NCBI GenBank assembly: GCA_964230215.1
Contig: CAXRGQ010000007.1
Coordinates: 992,001 to 1,056,000 of the forward strand
Length of the DNA stretch: 64,000 nucleotides
Origin: JAUILH01 sp964230215
GTDB lineage: Bacteria > Bacteroidota > Bacteroidia > Flavobacteriales_D > JAUILH01
Reading direction: 5' to 3'
Of this stretch, positions 61,830 to 64,000 are shown one piece after another (within the stretch, counting starts at the first letter, position 1; every line of letters begins with the position of its first letter). The notes beneath the pieces are model-generated. The model saw only the letters and a list, made by a program, of their open reading frames with translations, was not told the origin of the DNA and ran no database searches. Position numbers and translations under genes: made by a program.

Positions 61830-64000
61830 GTGAAAGCATTATACCTTATATGTTTATTTTGTGGACTATCGAATTTAGTGTGGTCGCAAACATCAGCAGA
61901 TTTTACTGCAAATCCAACATCAGGGTGTAATGTGCCACATACCGTGTTTTTTACAGATCAATCTACCCTGCCCGATACATGGTTTTGGGATTTTGGCGAT
62001 GGAAATACCTCCACCGCACAAAACCCTATTCATACCTACACCGGTTTTGGCACTTTTACAGTAATCCTTACGGTTACAGATACAATTACTGGACAAGTGG
62101 ATACGCACTCGGGAACAATTCTGGTGGGTGACACAACGGCACCAACGGTTATTTGCCCAGGCAATCAAAGTGCTACATTGGATGCAAATTGTGAGTATAC
62201 ATTACTTGATTATACCACTATGGCGGGTGCATCAGATAATTGTGATCCGTCGGTTACACTAACACAATCACCAATAGCAGGTACAGTGGTCACTTCTACT
62301 ACCGCCATTACAATAACTGCCACCGATGATGACGGTAATGCAGCGACTTGCACCTTTAATGTTGTTGTTAGCGATAATACACCGCCTACCTTAAGCTGTC
62401 CACCAGACCAAGCTGAGAATTATGATATTAACTGTCAGTTCACTGTGCCGGATTATTCGTCTCTTGCAACGGTGAGTGACAATTGTACGGCATCTCCAAC
62501 CATAACCCAAAGCCCATCTGCGGGTACAATAATTACATCTGGAACCACGGTCACCTTATTCGCAACAGATGCTGCAGGGAATTCATCAAATTGTTCTTTC
62601 AACATTACGCTAACCGATAATCTAGCGCCAATAATTTCATGTCCGTCAGCTCAGGCCGTTCCTTTTGATGCCAATTGCGAATATCAAATGGCAGACTTTT
62701 CGAGTATGATGACGATTACGGAGGCATGCGGAACTCCAACCATAACACAATCTCCAATCGTTGGCACAACGGTAACTAGTTCAACCCTTGTAACAATGAC
62801 CGTTGATGATGGAAATGGAAATAGCAGCCAATGTACATTCTCTATCGTACCTCAGGATTTAACACCGCCTGTAGTTTCATGTAGTGGAACAGACACGGTG
62901 TATGTAGATGCGAATTGTACGGGCATTGTACCTAATTATTCGACAGAGGTAACTATCACGGATAATTGTGATGCCAATCCAACCTATAGCCAGTCACCAA
63001 CAGCAGGCTCACCTCTAAGTGGTATTGGAACGCAGGATGTAACGATTTATAGCTCAGATGCAAATGGAAACATTGATTCATGTATCATTGTCGTGTCTAT
63101 ATTGGATACTATTTCACCAACGATAACATGCGAAGGAGACATTACAACTTGCGGTCCGGTTGTAACATTCAACATACCTAATGGTAGCGATAATTGCGGA
63201 ACAGCAGTAGTAACACAAACGTCTGGTTTAACAAGCGGTTCTACCTTCCCAGTCGGAACGACCACAAACGAATTTACAGTGACAGATTTGTCTGGAAATA
63301 CGGCTACTTGTAGTTTTGATGTTATTGTTGAGACTTACCCACAAGTAAGTTCTGTTATAACCGAACCAACATGTAATGGAGACGCCGATGGAGCAATAGA
63401 CATTACGGTAACAGGAGGTACACCAAACTACAATTACAATTGGGATAACGGGGCAACCTCAGAAGATATCTCATCTATTGGAGCTGGGACTTACACCATT
63501 GTTGTGACAGATGATAATGGTTGTACAGATTCAGTTGAGATTGTGCTAACAGAGCCAGATGCAGTTTCGGCTAGTGGCACTGTCAATGATGTGTCGTGTT
63601 TCGGAGCAAATGACGGGAGCATTGACATCACAGCTACTGGAGGAGATGGCAGCTACACCTATTTATGGTCAAATGGTTCTTCAGATGAGGACTTATCAGG
63701 TCTTGCAGGTTCAAGCTACTCGGTGAGCATTACGGATGGCAATGGATGTAGCGGATCAGCGTCATTCAATGTATCTGAACCCGATTCAATGACTATCGAC
63801 ACTACTTTATCGATTTACAGCCATGGGCATAATATTTCGGTAACTGGAGAAAGTGATGGTTCGGTAGATGTCACCATTTCGGGAGGTACAGCGCCCTACA
63901 CGTATACATGGAGCAACGGTAGCACTTCAGATGATTTAGAAAATGTCCCGGCTGGCACCTATGTTTTAACCGTAACAGATGCCAATGGGTGCGAGCAGAC
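61830..64000 (+). CDS. Large PKD/HYR/SprB-repeat surface protein, 5' part (cut by window edge)
   Basis: The frame opens with GTG 61830 (MKALYLICLFCGLSNLVWSQ, a signal peptide) and stays open to base 64000, giving 723 residues. Domains: a PKD domain at about 22-95 (WFWDFGDGNTSTAQNPIHTY); five HYR domains with 80-83-residue spacing starting at about 101, 182, 263, 343 and 426 (each TPPTLSCP-like, then SDNC, then a GTTVT turn); then at least three SprB-type repeats from about 505 (GGTPNYNYNWDNGATSEDIS and TYTIVVTDDNGC). It should continue to a T9SS sorting domain. Probable SprB-like adhesin. A GTG start is unusual; no nearer ATG exists in frame. Confidence 0.9.
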   Translation, partial: MKALYLICLFCGLSNLVWSQTSADFTANPTSGCNVPHTVFFTDQSTLPDTWFWDFGDGNTSTAQNPIHTYTGFGTFTVILTVTDTITGQVDTHSGTILVGDTTAPTVICPGNQSATLDANCEYTLLDYTTMAGASDNCDPSVTLTQSPIAGTVVTSTTAITITATDDDGNAATCTFNVVVSDNTPPTLSCPPDQAENYDINCQFTVPDYSSLATVSDNCTASPTITQSPSAGTIITSGTTVTLFATDAAGNSSNCSFNITLTDNLAPIISCPSAQAVPFDANCEYQMADFSSMMTITEACGTPTITQSPIVGTTVTSSTLVTMTVDDGNGNSSQCTFSIVPQDLTPPVVSCSGTDTVYVDANCTGIVPNYSTEVTITDNCDANPTYSQSPTAGSPLSGIGTQDVTIYSSDANGNIDSCIIVVSILDTISPTITCEGDITTCGPVVTFNIPNGSDNCGTAVVTQTSGLTSGSTFPVGTTTNEFTVTDLSGNTATCSFDVIVETYPQVSSVITEPTCNGDADGAIDITVTGGTPNYNYNWDNGATSEDISSIGAGTYTIVVTDDNGCTDSVEIVLTEPDAVSASGTVNDVSCFGANDGSIDITATGGDGSYTYLWSNGSSDEDLSGLAGSSYSVSITDGNGCSGSASFNVSEPDSMTIDTTLSIYSHGHNISVTGESDGSVDVTISGGTAPYTYTWSNGSTSDDLENVPAGTYVLTVTDANGCEQ

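Noticed and set aside
1..64000. CRISPR arrays, prophage, integrase or conjugation genes
   Set aside because: No regularly spaced direct repeats, phage structural genes, recombinases or mobilisation genes were found.

Overview
This window looks like a chromosomal segment of a gliding or T9SS-bearing member of the Bacteroidota, most likely Flavobacteriales or a close relative. The grounds are type IX secretion (T9SS) sorting domains, PorP/SprF-family and PorE-like proteins, -7 promoter boxes of the Bacteroidota form TAnnTTTG, few obvious Shine-Dalgarno sites, a Bacteroidota-style ExbB-X-ExbD-ExbD cluster, an HU-CCDC81/SPOR protein, and AT-rich compact DNA. No phage, CRISPR array, integrase, transposase or rRNA operon is visible. 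The one candidate mobile or repetitive element is a pair of 28-bp inverted repeats at 2351-2501.

Layout. 1-9.7 kb: 5' part of dnaG (runs off the left edge), trhO, a CIA30-fold protein, fhs, two small conserved-looking proteins, a secreted protein with two GldN-like units, a CDF metal transporter and a secreted Kelch-type T9SS substrate. 9.8-13.8 kb: translation block on the minus strand, rplM-rpsI-rpsB-tsf, a terminator, then pyrH-frr. 13.9-17.7 kb: serine hydrolase lipoprotein, sterol-desaturase-family protein, a small secreted protein and kbl. 17.7-33 kb: a long minus-strand array that reads, in transcription order, giant T9SS type-B protein, PorP/SprF, small secreted protein, second giant type-B protein, second PorP/SprF, PorE-like OmpA protein, TPR-PP2C phosphatase and kbl. 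33-38 kb: gdhA, dprA and a TonB-dependent receptor. 38-46.5 kb: KAS III-like enzyme, kdsB, HU/SPOR protein, HisKA_2 kinase, hemJ, thioesterase, GT9, tatD, ansA and tRNA-Ser(GGA). 46.7-49.8 kb: ExbB/ExbD energiser cluster. 49.8-57.4 kb: CPBP protease, dusB, LolC/E-like permease, rbfA, MsbA-like exporter, hflX, two adjoining cytochrome c frames and a small membrane protein. 57.4-64 kb: two amidohydrolase-family proteins and the start of a large PKD/HYR/SprB-repeat adhesin that runs off the right edge.

How the genes fit together. The envelope theme is strong: type-B T9SS substrates sit directly next to PorP/SprF proteins, which in the SprB/SprF system act with such substrates, and a PorE-like peptidoglycan-binding protein follows. 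The ExbB/ExbD cluster could energise TonB-dependent uptake or another envelope motor. The translation genes form a classic growth-rate block.

Most notable observations: (1) two cytochrome c reading frames are joined by a run of nine A on the coding strand, so a -1 shift would create a di-haem lipoprotein and give the second haem domain the export signal it otherwise lacks; (2) many -7 boxes lie only 4-17 nt from the start codon, implying very short or absent leaders; (3) three convergent gene pairs have interlocked 4-bp stop codons; (4) the primase lacks all four zinc ligands; (5) a duplicated GldN-like protein; (6) an ExbD with a calcium-loop-like insertion.
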